NCBI GenBank assembly: GCA_019787685.1
Contig: JAHNUO010000001.1
Location: 3,472,001-3,536,000, forward strand
DNA from: Chiua virens
Taxonomy: Eukaryota > Basidiomycota > Agaricomycetes > Boletales > Boletaceae
DNA length: 64,000 nucleotides
Direction: 5' to 3'
In this document: one piece after another, positions 20,916 through 32,183 of the stretch
Position numbering within the stretch: the first letter of the stretch is position 1
Layout: each line of letters starts with the position of its first letter
Notes under the pieces: model-generated
Seen by the model: only the letters and a program-made list of their open reading frames with translations
Database searches by the model: none
Told to the model about the DNA's origin: nothing
Program-made: the position numbers and the translations under genes

Positions 20916-23059
20916 GAAAGTACGTGAAGTGGAAGAAGCGATGGATGGGTTGTAATCGACGGCTGAGCCGCAAGGGCAAGCGAGAGGCTGACAATTTATA
21001 GGACGTTAGCAGTGAAAGATATGTAACATTTACGCACTGAGTAGATTGTACTCGTCCGTATGATTGGGGGGTACTCAAAACGCATGTACTCCTTGTTGGA
21101 GTATGGCGACCGATTACATAAGCGCAAGTACAATCCTCATCAGCAAACGCGACCAAACCTAGCCAGGCTGTTCTCCTCAGGCTTGGTCGCGTTCATGGCT
21201 CTTCAACAACTGACCGGTCATTTGAATAGTATCCTGTGCCGCCGCTCTTGCTTCGCACGTCCTCGTCAGTGCAGGAGTAGATAGGCCTTGGTTTTCTGGG
21301 ATTTGCTGGTGGCACGGATGAAGGTGAGAGAGTGGTCAGCGTGACGATCGATGGCATTATTCGAGTGTTCTCGACTGGTGAGCATTTTGTTTTTGTTCCT
21401 CTGGAAGCATGGCTGATCTTTATTTCGAAGAACGAAGAGAGATGACAGCCTCTCTTAGTTGGGAGGCTGCGATTCCGTTTGAACGCTAGGTCTCACATTG
21501 TCGGTACAGCGCCGAATAGCATGGTTCAGTTAGCAAATGACGGTACGTAACTGTATCTAGTCTTGTCGTTCCCCTTTTTGCTCAGTGTGCCACGAAATCA
21601 GTTATTCTCCACTTGCAATGGAATGAAGACGATGAACAACCTTCTCTTGTTGAAAGTGAAGTAACCTCCCCTACCAGCAGTCGTACGCGATTGACTTCGC
21701 CCAACTCTACCTTCCAATCCCGCTCTCGGCATCATGGACCCGCGTACTCGTACCCTCCCATCGCTCTCAAGATCAATGTCGTCGATTGTCACTCAACGTC
21801 GGCAGTCAAATCTTGGTTTTCTCAATATGACAACTTTTTCGATAGGTCCTCATTCTCTTGCGACACCCGGCATGCCCCACTCTTCGTTTCTCTCACCTGT
21901 CCCCGTTCAGGGATGCCATTGTCCCTGGTAAACAGCGGAGCTATCGGCGCTGAGGGATTCTCTATTAGATTTGGATGTGCAGCGATCTTGATGGCCCCCC
22001 GAAAGTCATTGCTGTGTGGAGACACCAGATGTCAGAGAAGTGTCACCGCTACTAAATTTTATTCGAGGACGAGGGCTGGACGAAGAGTGGGTCGTTTAGG
22101 TGCTTGAATTGATCGATTTTCTGATTTTTGAGTAGGTTTTGATGACCACCCACGCGGGCAAGAAAATGTTTCGTGCTGTGTTTGACATTCTGGAAACAGA
22201 GATGGGGGAGAGCAGTGACGACAAGTTGATACTCGACTACCTGAATCGTCCACTCGTGAGCCCTGAGTCAAGCGTAGACATTGATACGAACGTCATACCC
22301 TCTCTGACGCATAGGTGGCTTCTCTACTGTCATTCTCTTTCTCCGGCCCTGCGCTCTCTCCTTCATGCCCTGAATCGTACTTGTCCACTTCCGCTAACAT
22401 GATGCATGAGTCACTTTCAATCCACGAGAGGACTACATGCTTCTGTGGTCGGGTCATGAGCACTGGCGCTACCAATGGTGTTCCCTTCCATGTTATACAG
22501 GTTACGTGTGCGCGGAACGCCACTCAAAGGACACCCATTACAAATCTGATGGGATGAACAGCACACTTCTTGGAGTACAGCGAGGCGGGGCCAATGGGCC
22601 AGGCAGAGAGGAACCGCTTGCATATACAGCTTCGTCAAGAAGATCGTCTACCTACCACCTCCCATACTGGGGTCGTGGGCAAGGGGAATGTTGTGCAAGT
22701 GCCCGCTCCTGGGTTCTCAAAAGTGATCCACGTCTCATGAAGCTAGTGTTCAGCGTAACTGAAGTGATTTAGCACTTCCTCCACAGCAGAGAAATCATGG
22801 ACGTTGAGCATCCCGAATGTCCTTCCAGAACTTCGACAAGCTAGCGTTATTGTTCAGATCAGCCAAGAATCACCCCACGAAGAAACAGCCATGGCTTTAT
22901 CGCCATCTAATCAACTAGCCAACTCTCATCGCCGCCCAGTCCCAGAGATTTTGGTGCGTTGTCCATTATGATATTCGGATACAAGCTCACACCACTATCC
23001 TTGTTTAGACCGACTCGCCGAAGAGATGGCTTAGCGAAGTCCTTTCCTTGCTGAACATC
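20916..23059. other. Centre of the inverted duplication; no gene assigned with confidence
   Basis: Contains the upstream region of the gene X N-terminal copy and then a plus-strand stretch with weak coding character. Near 21290-21370 two frames read LVFWDLLVARMKV and VVSVTIDGIIRVFSTG before a GTGAGC donor, suggestive of a WD40 repeat remnant. Open frames at 21613-22107, 21734-21931 and 22139-22402 are not recognisable as any family. From about 22800 a degraded start of the coiled-coil gene may begin. Confidence 0.3.
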
Positions 23060-24060
23060 AAGTCCAAGGAGATTCAGCAGCGCTTGAACGCGAGCTGTCT
23101 GAGGAGCGCAAAAAGTTGCAGGTCCTGAAGGCCGAGCTCGCCGTCTGACAGTCCTCGGAACCGACAGGTCCCGTTCTCGCTGCCTGAGAAGCGGAGCACG
23201 CTCGATGATCCGAGGAGCATTGCAAGTGGAAGAATGATTCCTCGGCGTGGCAGGCGCAGCACAAGGCGATGTCCGAGGAAAGGACAAGTCTCCTGGCGTG
23301 TGTCACCGAGTTATCGGACACAGCTGCACGAACTGAAGAAGTTCGTATCCAGTTATCGGCATTGGAGGCCGAGCGTGTCGCCTGGACGAAGGAACGCGAT
23401 CCTCTGCTGAATGCCATGACACAACAACCAGAAGAGTGGGCCGCGCTAGCCAAAGTTCACGGGGAGCAGGATGAGGACTGGGGTGAGGTGGGAGGCCGAG
23501 ATGGCTTCATGGGTCGAGGAAAAGGCCAGACGGGACAGTGAGCGTGCAGCACTGCAGGAGAAACAAGAATCCTTGTTACGTTCTCTCAAGGAAGTCTGTG
23601 CATCCATGGAGTTGCAGAGGTCTACCATGGCTTCTGCTCAGAAGGACAGGCCCCCTCCGCGAACAATATGTAGAAGCATCCGCGTTTGTCAGTTCCGTGT
23701 GGGATGAGAACCTAGAGCTGGAGAAGAGGGTGAAAACAGCTGAGGGACAAGCGCATGAAGGTGTCGCAACGATCAGGGCATTCTACAAGGTATCTCTTTT
23801 CTTCGACTCAGCGATTTGGATTAATGGTGCTCACTGATATCAAAAGGCTTTGCACGCTGACGTGACCCGATGGAAAGGGTTGGCGGAGCTCCTCAAGAAA
23901 AGGACCCACGTGCGAATGACGAACTTCGTACGAGAGCTGCGTAACTATGCGAGCTCGTGAATCTTTGCGGCCATCTAACGGCGGAAAACAAATCCCTCGA
24001 ATCTGAGACACGGAAACTTGGCTGGGTGCAGAAATGCAGCGTCGTCCAACGAAACTATTG
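23060..24060 (+). pseudogene. Coiled-coil protein, right arm copy
   Basis: Blocks in order: ELSEERKKLQVLKAELAV (23090-23150), WQAQHKAMSEERTSLLA, AARTEEVRIQLSALEAERVA, ERDPLLNAMTQQPEEWAALA, WVEEKARRDSERAALQEKQE, SLLRSLKEVCASMELQRST, then VWDENLELEKRVKTAEGQAH and RWKGLAELLKKRTHVRM. These predict a long coiled coil. At least three stops or frame changes interrupt the sequence (for example after KAELAV and after VRELRNYASS), so it is probably not a working gene. It is the mirrored partner of 18960-20172 and lies just upstream of the GTPase on the same strand, a pairing repeated in the other arm. Confidence 0.6.
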
Positions 24061-24252
24061 TATCGCAGGATCCCCCTTGCTCAGTTATCTGGCTCGACTG
24101 ATTAGCTTTGTGTAAATCATTTGAATTCAATAACAGAAACTCGGATAGGTTGTTGTGGGTTGTTGGCACACGCTCTAACGAGCAATCGCAGGCTGTCTCT
24201 TGCGCTCTCAACACCATTCCTATCCATCAAGCCACTCGCTTCAATTCTTCCT

Positions 24253-25312
24253 ATGCAGATCGACGATATCAGACAGAAGTTTGGACGGTTCCGAATCCTT
24301 GTCATCGGCCGGGCCAACGCTGGCAAGACGACACTTCTCAAGCAAATCTGTAATTCGAAAGAGAATCCAGAGATCTATGACGGAGAAGGGAAAAAGGTGT
24401 GTTTGTATGCCAACCTGGGGTTTCTGATCTCACAGGTGGACTGATGGCCTGTGATCAGGTCGATCTGGCACAGATCGAAGAGTCTGCAGAGGTGAATACC
24501 AGGTTTACCATCAACCCTCGTTATCACCACCTCACATGTCCCAAGCGGGGAGAACACAATATCGAGAATGAGATGGTCTTTCGAAGCAACCCCGGGTTTG
24601 TCTTCCATGACTCCCGTGGGTTTGAAGCCGGTAGTGTCGACGAGTTTAACAAGATGAAGGACTTTGTTGCCGAGCGAGCTAAGACGACATTCCTCAAGAA
24701 GCATGTCCACACTATATGGTAAACACAGAGAGTCACTTATGGCGTGCTAACCACAACTGTTGGATAGGTACTGTATCCCGATGGATCAGATACACCGCAC
24801 TATCTTGACTGCGGAGGAAATGTTTTTTGATGAATGTGAAACAGGAAATGGTAAGCTTTTCTTAAATGTCCATTCATTGTTTTATTTTGATTGTATTTTC
24901 GGGACAGTACCTGTTGTGGTTGTGTTCACAAAATGTGATGCATTGCAAGTGTTAGCAGTGGCTGCGTTGACAGCCAAGGACAAGAAACTACCTGAACAGG
25001 AAAGACTTGCCAAGGTGAAGGAAGTCGAGAAAAGCATGATAAAGAATAGTACAGTTTGGGAAAGATTGCAAAAAAGAAAAAAATCCCCCCAAAGTGTATG
25101 CTGAAGTCAAAGGTTGGTATGAAATTGGAGTAGGTGACATGGAGGTATCTCATTATGTGATTTGTTTTGCAGACATGCAGAAGTGCAATGAAGGATGCAG
25201 GATTGTGCTAGAGAAGACTGCAGCTGCTTTGAATGATGAAAGTTTGGAAATGCTGTTTGTGACCACACAAAGTGCAAACATCATGCTTTGTGTGAAATAT
25301 GCTGTTGATGGG
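24253..25312 (+). CDS. P-loop GTPase (MMR_HSR1/septin-like fungal family)
   Basis: Starts MQIDDIRQKFGRFRILVIGR. The G1 P-loop is GRANAGKTTLL; exon 1 ends at GKKV and splices to VDLAQIEESAEVNTRF. G3 is HDSRGFEAG near 24610, and G4 is VVVVFTKCDAL near 24930. Introns at about 24720-24766 (TG to GTACTG) and 24855-24907 join perfectly in frame (HTIW-YCIP and ETGN-VPVV). The last recognisable exon is DMQKCNEGCRIVLEKTAAAL to about 25312. Near 25080 the frame breaks at a run of A7 and C6: the expected reading is PPKVYAEVK before the next intron. Fungal genomes hold many such stand-alone GTPases of unknown role. The C-terminal part dissolves into A/T-rich and repetitive DNA, so this copy may also be incomplete. 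Confidence 0.72.
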
Positions 25313-25599
25313 TATGTGACCCTGTATTAATGTTTAGGATCTTTTGGTGAATTACACATGATATGCTTCATAGAACTTTGGTGTCATTCATGACTGGCAA
25401 ATTATCTCCAGTGGGAAGATTTGATCAGAAAGAGCAAGAGTTCTTGATGAGAAGAATGACTATATGGTTCCCGCATGTCAATGTATGAAAGTGTCCAATT
25501 TCTATATCCACGTGAAGTGCTTACAATATTAGCAGGTAAGAAATGTGATCAGATTGAGAAATATAGAGTGATTTTGATGCATGTCCATCTTTACTCCCA

Positions 25600-26095
25600 C
25601 CATGTTCTCTTTCATTCATAGTATGTAAGTGGTCTGACTATTCTTGGAGGTCTTGGAGTGATCCTGATCCATGTCTGTATCTGCTCCCATCATGCATAAG
25701 GTGTAAGTGGTCTGACTGTTCTTGGAGGTCTCAGAGTGATTCTTGTTCCTGCATTCATAGGGTGTAAGTGGTCTGACTGTACATGGAGGTCTTAGAGTGA
25801 TTCTTGTTCTCTCACTCATAGCTTGTAAGTGGTCTGACTGTTCTTGGAGGTCTCAGAGTGATCCTGATCCATGTCCATGTCTGCTCCCACCATGTTCTCT
25901 CATTCATAGCTTGTAAGTGGTCTGACTGCTCTTGGAGGTTTCAAAGTGATTCTGGTCCATGTCTATATCTGCTCCCACCATGTTGTCTCATCCATAGCTT
26001 GTAAGTGGCCTGACTGTTCTTGGAGGTATCAGAGTGATTCTGATGCATGTCCATCTCTACTCTCACTATGTTCTCTCATTCATAGCTTGTAAGTC
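25600..26095 (+). repeat. Minisatellite with 60-90 bp units
   Basis: About seven units, each starting with TGTAAGTGGTCTGACTGTTC and followed by TTGGAGGTCTCAGAGTGATT, then a variable part with CCATGTC, CTGCTCCCACCATG and TCTCATTCATAGCT. Short and long units alternate because the variable part is sometimes missing. Confidence 0.85.
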
Positions 26096-27044
26096 TTAGT
26101 TACAATTTATTGAATTCATCTTGTTCCCTCTAATATCCCTCAGGATGTAAGACATCTTTGAAGCCTTGTATCCAATATCATTGAATACTCTTTCTGTGCT
26201 ATCTCCATTTTCTAGCAGGTAAAACCAAATCATTCTCTTTTTTTACTTCATTTTCATCTTTATTTTCCAGGAGGTTTGTTGTACTATCTCACTTTGACCA
26301 AATCAATGATTAATGTCATTTCATATAGTTGCTACACTCTCCATAGGTTTTGTTATTTATTAAGTTTCTTATATTTAAATTTTGATTCTCACAATCTTTT
26401 ACATCAGGGCCAAGTTCCATATGGTACCACAAAACACTCAACTCCCTCAAAATCAATGGTACAATATGTGCACTATTTTCATGTTAGAACATTTCTCATA
26501 TTCCTTTGTATAATTCAGCTCCCATGGACCTTGAATCCATGGGAAAAAGCCCTTTTGTCGGGCATTGGTCTTGTTTGGTATCCCATTCTCACCCCTTCAA
26601 TATCTGTACAGATTCTGTCATCATTATGGTCCATTCCTTCCATCTGCACCAGCAAGGTCATCCAGAGTCAGTTGCAACTGCTGCCAAATTGTACAAGATC
26701 ATCTGGCACATGTGCCAAAGTTCAACAAGCAGTGACTCTGCTAGCTCGTCAACATGATCCCAAAGATGAAGAGGGGATGAAGGTGGCAATCATGGATCTG
26801 ATTTCGAAGAATCTCATATGTGAGCCACACTTTTGTGCAATTATACATGTTGATTAAACAAACTTTAGCTATGAATATCTCTGTGTGAAAAGTTCAGTAT
26901 CTTCAATGATGAGTCTCAACAGTGTACAATATTTCGGTAGAATGGAAACTGGTTGTAAATGTGAATTGTATATCGTTGGATTTCTTTTGACACATTCAAT
27001 CAATGTGCAACAGTGATGAAATTCACGACATCTCCAATGACGTG
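26096..27044. other. A/T-rich stretch, no gene recognised
   Basis: A 193-residue open frame at 26276-26857 is rich in Leu, Ile and Ser and matches nothing I know; its A/T-rich start reads like non-coding DNA. A segment near 26690-26810 (KVQQAVTLLARQHDPKDEEG) could be a remnant of a coding exon, possibly the C-terminal part of the GTPase, but this is a guess. Confidence 0.25.
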
Positions 27045-27278
27045 CGTAGAAAATCAGCGTCAACTATGATATTTGCATACTGCTAACTGGTCGCTTTCTC
27101 TTTCTAGGATACGGTGAGATGAGGACAGAAAACATCGAGAGTCAAGGCACCGTGCATATGTCGACATGAAGAAAGAAAATGAAAGACAGAGTCCCCAGGT
27201 TCCGAAATATCAACCGCGCATCAAACGGCACGGGGATCACATCTGTCCAGATAAGAGATAGCCATCTGCCATTCACAA

Positions 27279-29428
27279 TCACATTACGCGTTCGCTGACT
27301 TGCACAGCCCAGAGCCATATCTCCCCGGGATGGCTGTGTGTGCGCGCATCAGCTCCGGCGTCACATGTAATTCCAGCATGAAATACGTACCTCTTTTCTC
27401 GTAAGATCCGCCACACCCATCTGTTGCCCTTCTTCTTCTCGTTCCAAATCTTGGTGGCGAGCGACTCCGCTCTGGGCGGGAAGACGCCAGGTCCACAGCG
27501 CGCCTGAAGATCTGCCAGACCTGCATGTGCTCCTTCCGACTCAAGGAAAACCTTGCCATACCAGCCGGGATCGATGTAGAATCCTTCAACGTTGGGAATA
27601 GGAACCCGAACAGCATGCGATCGGGAGTGTGTTTGTGATTGTGTGGGCGGTACAGGCGGGCGGATAGTAAATATGGTCCTGTGAACCCAATGAACAACAT
27701 CGTGCAATGCGCCATGAGGTCTATGGAAGGACTGTGAGCATGCTTCGAACGTCTGTTGATTTAATACGCACATTTCTGTTCGAGCCCGATCCTGCAACAA
27801 CTGCAGATTGGCCGCAATCTCGCGTCCCCATGGACTTACGTCAAGGTATACGATGGGATCACAATGGGGATTGTGCATCACAGAACCACCGATGCGAATG
27901 ACTCAATGGAAGTACGATGGAGAGAACGCCAAGCTGTGGAAGTATGGCGACACTTCACTCATAATCCAGATTCCAGATCATTCAAACATCTGAGGCTGTT
28001 CCACAATACGAATTCAAGATGAGACGCACCACAAGATAGCTCCCATCCCACATCAGCCGACCAAGGTTCCCTTCATCCCCGACAGCAACGTCCCACACAA
28101 CATCTCCCACTCGGAGAAGTTTCAGAATACCGGAACATTTCAATTCGGCCTCACATTCCACGACACCCGCATCAGATAACCAATCTCCCTCAGGGGAAGG
28201 CACAAACACTCTCAATACCGGAGTGCGCCCAGGTCGATAGAGAGGTGATTTGAATTTGGAGACCACTGATGAGAAACTTGGGTTCTGTTCATTCTTTCTA
28301 TGTGAATGATTACCAGAATGGGAATGAGAAGAAGTGAGTGACGGAGCTCGGCTAGAGACGCTGGGTTGACGGGTGCCTGGACGCGAAGGGTTCGAAACCT
28401 GATTTGATTTGGCCGAACGCAGTGTCTTGATGTACCTGACCTCAGATTCGGCTTGAGCATGAAGATGGAGAACCACTCGGGTGTAAGCCCGCGTTGTGAG
28501 TGCCAGCGCAAGTATATCTGGTGTTTCGGACGTGACCGGAGCATCCCGCTTCGCTCCTTTAGGTTGCAGGTACGTGGCAGCAAGATGAGCATATTGATGT
28601 GCTGGCATGGCCACGTCATGTACATAGTTGTGCAGATCCTAATGAGTATGTCATTGTATGTGAGTGTATGAATTAAATGTCAAACTTGCCTTCAACAATA
28701 ACTCAAGTGACTCCACCCATTCAAAATCCCATTTCATATACCCGACTGTACTGAGGTATCGTTCGAGAACGAACTCACAGAGAATTCTGCTTTGGAATAA
28801 TTCTGGAATCTGTTTGTTCGCACTGTAGAGTGCCAGCCACTCGGAGCATGACAAATAAGACAACAGCAATGGGAAAAGATTCGTGTTGGATATGAATGTC
28901 ATGATCGGGAAATATGTTGGCGGAGGTGTCAGTTCCCGAGGCAGTTTTTCCACCTGCTTGTTCTCCTGCTCCATGGATAATTGCTTTGCGACCTCGGCAA
29001 CTAGTGGTGGTGGAGCCTTTTCCAACCACAAACCCCAACGTTGTTGACGAGCAACCTTGTAATCGTCGGGGGTCATCAGTGTGAGTAGGACTTTTTGGGA
29101 GCGGAAGAGGTGCGTCCGGAGTAAAAGGTGTTCCAGGAGCTGGCGCCAGCGGCGTACTTGGGGACTTGGCATGTCCATTCTCGCTATGAAAACCATCTCC
29201 CTTGCTCAAACGCAGACTTGCAGAGGAAGTTGTACCGCTTCTAGAAAATAGCAGGGTCTGGGGCCTCAGCACTCTCACACCTTCAGTTTTCGCGAACGGG
29301 CCATCATCTAGGAGTAAAGGATCACCCGGCTCGGGAATGGCCTTCTGAAAAGATGGCACAACTGGTTTTTGAGGGGTGGTGGGGCATGCCTTTGTCAAGA
29401 CGCATCGGGCGTGTTCAGATCTTAGCAT
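27279..29428 (-). CDS. Gene X, conserved agaricomycete hypothetical protein (5' truncated copy)
   Basis: Reading leftwards: VLTKACPTTPQKPVVPSFQK (29400), a Pro-rich stretch with SPSTPLAPAPGTPFTP, then LTPPPTYFPIMTFISNTNLF and LLLSYLSCSEWLALYSANKQ (about 28900, an F-box-like helix pair), VLERYLSTVGYMKWDFEW, a spliced exon with MPAHQYAHLAATYLQP, a Ser-rich linker, FKSPLYRPGRTPVLRVFVPS, LKLLRVGDVVWDVAVGDEG, SPWGREIAANLQLLQDRA, VEGFYIDPGWYGKVF and RCGPGVFPPRAESLATKIW, ending EIWLWAVQVSERVM at 27279. Introns of about 60-100 nt separate the blocks. The beginning of the protein, seen at 20915, is missing here: similarity to it starts at 29428 and upstream is unrelated A/T-rich DNA. Function unknown; the VPIPNVEG..VDPGWYG segment is the most conserved. 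Confidence 0.65.
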
Positions 29429-29572
29429 ATTTTCCTAATGTTGTTAGGTTAGACTTGGGGTTCCAGTAGCAAATCATATATAAATTCAACCACAAATATG
29501 AAATATTGATGATGCGGACAATATATTGATTGAGTGTAAGCTACTGCACTGACTGTTGAGATGATATATATT

Positions 29573-29604
29573 CCCGCATTTCAACCATGTTGTTGAAATG
29601 TGGG
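29573..29604. repeat. 32-bp hairpin H1
   Basis: CCCGCATTTCAAC, short loop, GTTGAAATGTGGG. Intergenic, upstream of the RING gene. Confidence 0.9.
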
Positions 29605-29753
29605 ACACAAGATACTATGATGTATAATATAAAGTGAATATTAATATATATGATGCTAGTATACTAGTAAGTACTGTATGTGTACCCAAACAATGCTAGA
29701 GATAATATATATTCAAATTATAAGTTGATACTACATGAGATAGCTGAGAATTT

Positions 29754-29785
29754 CCCACATTTCGACAACCTTGTCGAAATGCAGG
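29754..29785. repeat. 32-bp hairpin H2
   Basis: CCCACATTTCGACAA and TTGTCGAAATGCAGG. Intergenic, about 180 bp from H1. Confidence 0.9.
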
Positions 29786-29963
29786 AAATTGAATGATCTA
29801 CAAGAAGGTATGAAGATATGAAATATAATGTACGTAATAATGATGTAGTTGTATGTATGTGAGACATATATAAAATGGAGAGAATGAGAAGGTTGCACAT
29901 ATCCTCTTTTTCACTCTCACCACCACATTGTATACACAACAACGACAGACAAACAAATCCCAA

Positions 29964-31100
29964 ATGTCACTCTACTGGAGCATCAAACGACAAGAAACAA
30001 CAATTGGATTGTTCTTTGATGTGGAGGATGAGACAGCATGTAAGTACATCTGTACATATATATACGAGACAACTGTGTTACTAAAAGGAAAGGAAAGTGA
30101 GCGTGGATGAACGTTTGGCTGTGGCAGAGGATGTGTTGATGGAACAAGTGGAGATGGGGGGAGAGATGAAGGACCATGATGATGGGGTTGAATGTGGTGT
30201 GGGTGACGTTGAGATGAAGGATGGACAGGGAGGTATAAAAGTGAGTAATGAAAGGAAGGGTGGAGAGAAGGGAAAGATGAAAGCGAGTGTGGATGAGAAC
30301 AAGAGATATAGGATGGAGAGAGAGAACGCACGATTGATGGGGATGATACAGGAGTTGGAAGAGAAGAGGGAAGAAGATAGAAGGAAGAAAGAGGTGTGGA
30401 AGATGAAGGCGTTGGAGTTGGAGATGATGGCTGGAAAGGAGAAGCCTGAGGATGGTGAGTGGAGGAAAGGAACGTACGAGAAGATGGAGACGGGGATGAC
30501 AAGAGAAATGATGAAAGAGTGGGGGGGAGCGACAATGATCGATGGATTGATGAGGGGACATCTGATGTGTGAAATGTGAGTGAAGGAGAGTGAAGAGGAG
30601 AACTGAGAGCTGACGTACATGTTGGGACTGGATTGCAGATGCATGGAGATATTGTGAGTAACGACTTTGAAGGAAAAGAGAGAAGAGGACTGACATGAAT
30701 TGAACTTGGACGACGTAGGAGCACGCCTGTGCGTGCAGCATGCCTGCATGTATTTTGCGGCAGGTGTATGGTGAAGACATGGCTAGCATGGTACAAGAAA
30801 GAGAAGGGGAATACGTATGAGGATTGGACAAAACGAGTATTCCAGTGTCCGATATGCCAATTCAAGATGGGGGGGATACCTGAATTGCAAGAGAGGAAGA
30901 TGGAAGGGAGCCTACCATTCCGACGAGACAACCGGATGGGAAGCATGATCGAGTGGGTGATGAGGGAAGGAGTGAGGATGATGGGTGGAGTGGATGAATG
31001 GCTAGGAGAAGCAGGAGAATGGGACAAGGATGGGGAGATGCGAGACCGATGGAGAGAAAAAGGGAGTATGCTGGAATGGTACCAGAAAATGTCAAGGTGA
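29964..31100 (+). CDS. RING-finger protein (probable E3 ubiquitin ligase)
   Basis: Proposed start at 29964 (MSLYWSIKRQETTIGLFFDV); an intron begins at GTAAGTAC (30041). Exon 2 (about 30085-30577) encodes a highly charged region with long Glu/Lys/Met-rich helices, a likely coiled coil. Two further introns give, when joined, CEICMEIL, STPVRAACLHVFCGRCMV and, later, VFQCPICQFK. This is a C3HC4-type RING: C-x2-C, C-x-H-x2-C-x2-C, then C-x2-C about 27 residues on. A tail rich in Met/Glu/Arg follows to the stop at 31098-31100. A GTGAGT directly at the end could be a donor to another exon; the open frame at 31149-31427 (VDRFEQYWRTKTSRDLV) would fit but the phase does not close. RING proteins transfer ubiquitin; the substrate is unknown. 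Confidence 0.72.
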
Positions 31101-31834
31101 GTGAATACTATGTGTGGTGATGGAAGTGAGTGAGGTACTTAAGGGAGAATGTGTGCAAGGACGAGTGGAGAGATGGTGGATCGATTTGAACAGTATTGGA
31201 GAACGAAGACGAGCAGGGATCTGGTGGAAAGTGGGAAGATGTTTGTGATGAAGAAGAGAAGAGATGGGACATACAGGCTACCTGAGGCACTTGTAGAAGA
31301 AGAGACACAGACACAGCGGATCAACTCGCCGGAGGAAGGAGGAGTACAGACGACAAACCAAATGGATGGTCGACATGTAGAGAGTAGCACACAAGCGCGA
31401 CCACGACCATGGGTTGTGATGCAATGACGAGATGCATCTCCTGAACAGATGACTGCAGAGGGTGCAGAGAGAGATGGCAAGATGGCAAGGGCAAGGGTGA
31501 GGGTGAGAGAGACTTGGATGGAGGACGTGGTTGAATTGATGGACACCGAGGTATCAGAAGGGGACGGTGGTATTGCAGGACCATCAAGCTGAGGGTGTGT
31601 GTGACGATCTGTATAAAATCAAAACACGAAGGATGTATAGACGTACCTTTGGCAGGGAAGAGTTGTAAAGGACCGTGTTGATGTGATAAGAGATGTGAAG
31701 TGTAGCGAGTTGGACTCAGATGAATATTGAAGAGCTTGAAGTCATGATGATGGAGTGGGCTAGAGAACATATGTGTAAGTAGTGTGAACTGTGTACAGAT
31801 TGTGCAGAATGAGAGGATCAGTACGTGTGATTTG

Positions 31835-31865
31835 CTGCATTTGAACAGTGATGTCGAAATGCGGG
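31835..31865. repeat. 32-bp hairpin H3 (degraded)
   Basis: CTGCATTTGAACA and GATGTCGAAATGCGGG; the left arm has mutated. Intergenic, between the RING gene and the large gene. Confidence 0.7.
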
Positions 31866-31926
31866 AAATCAAGATATTTTAACAAGCAGATCTTATGACA
31901 TCCATACTGATTCATACCTGTCATTT

Positions 31927-31958
31927 CCCGCATTTCAACAATGTTGTTGAAATGCGGG
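31927..31958. repeat. 32-bp hairpin H4
   Basis: CCCGCATTTCAACAA and TTGTTGAAATGCGGG, perfect stem. Intergenic, about 60 bp from H3. Confidence 0.92.
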
Positions 31959-32183
31959 AAATGAGGGGTATGTGTGTTATGCTGGTCACATCAGTAGACA
32001 ATATGAACGTTGATCATGCACATTGAATCTTATATAAGGGAATGATAACTCATGGGCACGTGACATGAATTGTAAATGCATGGATATAATATTATGTGCC
32101 GACCAATTTGAGATACAGCTTAGACGCTCTAAACGGACACACACACAAAAACAAACGACAATCTAGATACAAACACACTCTAC

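Larger units (their letters stand above)
15990..27645. repeat. Large imperfect inverted duplication (arms 15.99-20.17 kb and 22.95-27.65 kb)
   Basis: Three segments occur in mirrored order and opposite strand: gene X C-terminus (15990-16590 plus; 27645-27045 minus), GTPase 5' part (18400-18060 minus; 24200-24530 plus) and coiled-coil gene (20172-19284 minus; 23060-24060 plus). The three midpoints fall at about 21.3-21.8 kb. The arms are interrupted by unshared sequence such as the Kre9-like gene on the left and the minisatellite on the right. Confidence 0.75.

Noticed and set aside
21060..22770. A WD40 gene in the centre of the inverted duplication
   Set aside because: Only two short WD-like phrases were found, in different frames, and the remaining frames could not be joined into a propeller; kept only as a remark.
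25600..26095. CRISPR-like array
   Set aside because: Units are not short repeats with unique spacers of constant size; whole units are similar to each other, as in a minisatellite, and the organism is a fungus.
29972..31027. A 351-residue open frame on the minus strand rich in Ser, Pro, His and Leu
   Set aside because: It is exactly antisense to the RING-finger gene. The plus strand gives a real RING motif and working introns; the minus frame is only low-complexity mirror sequence.
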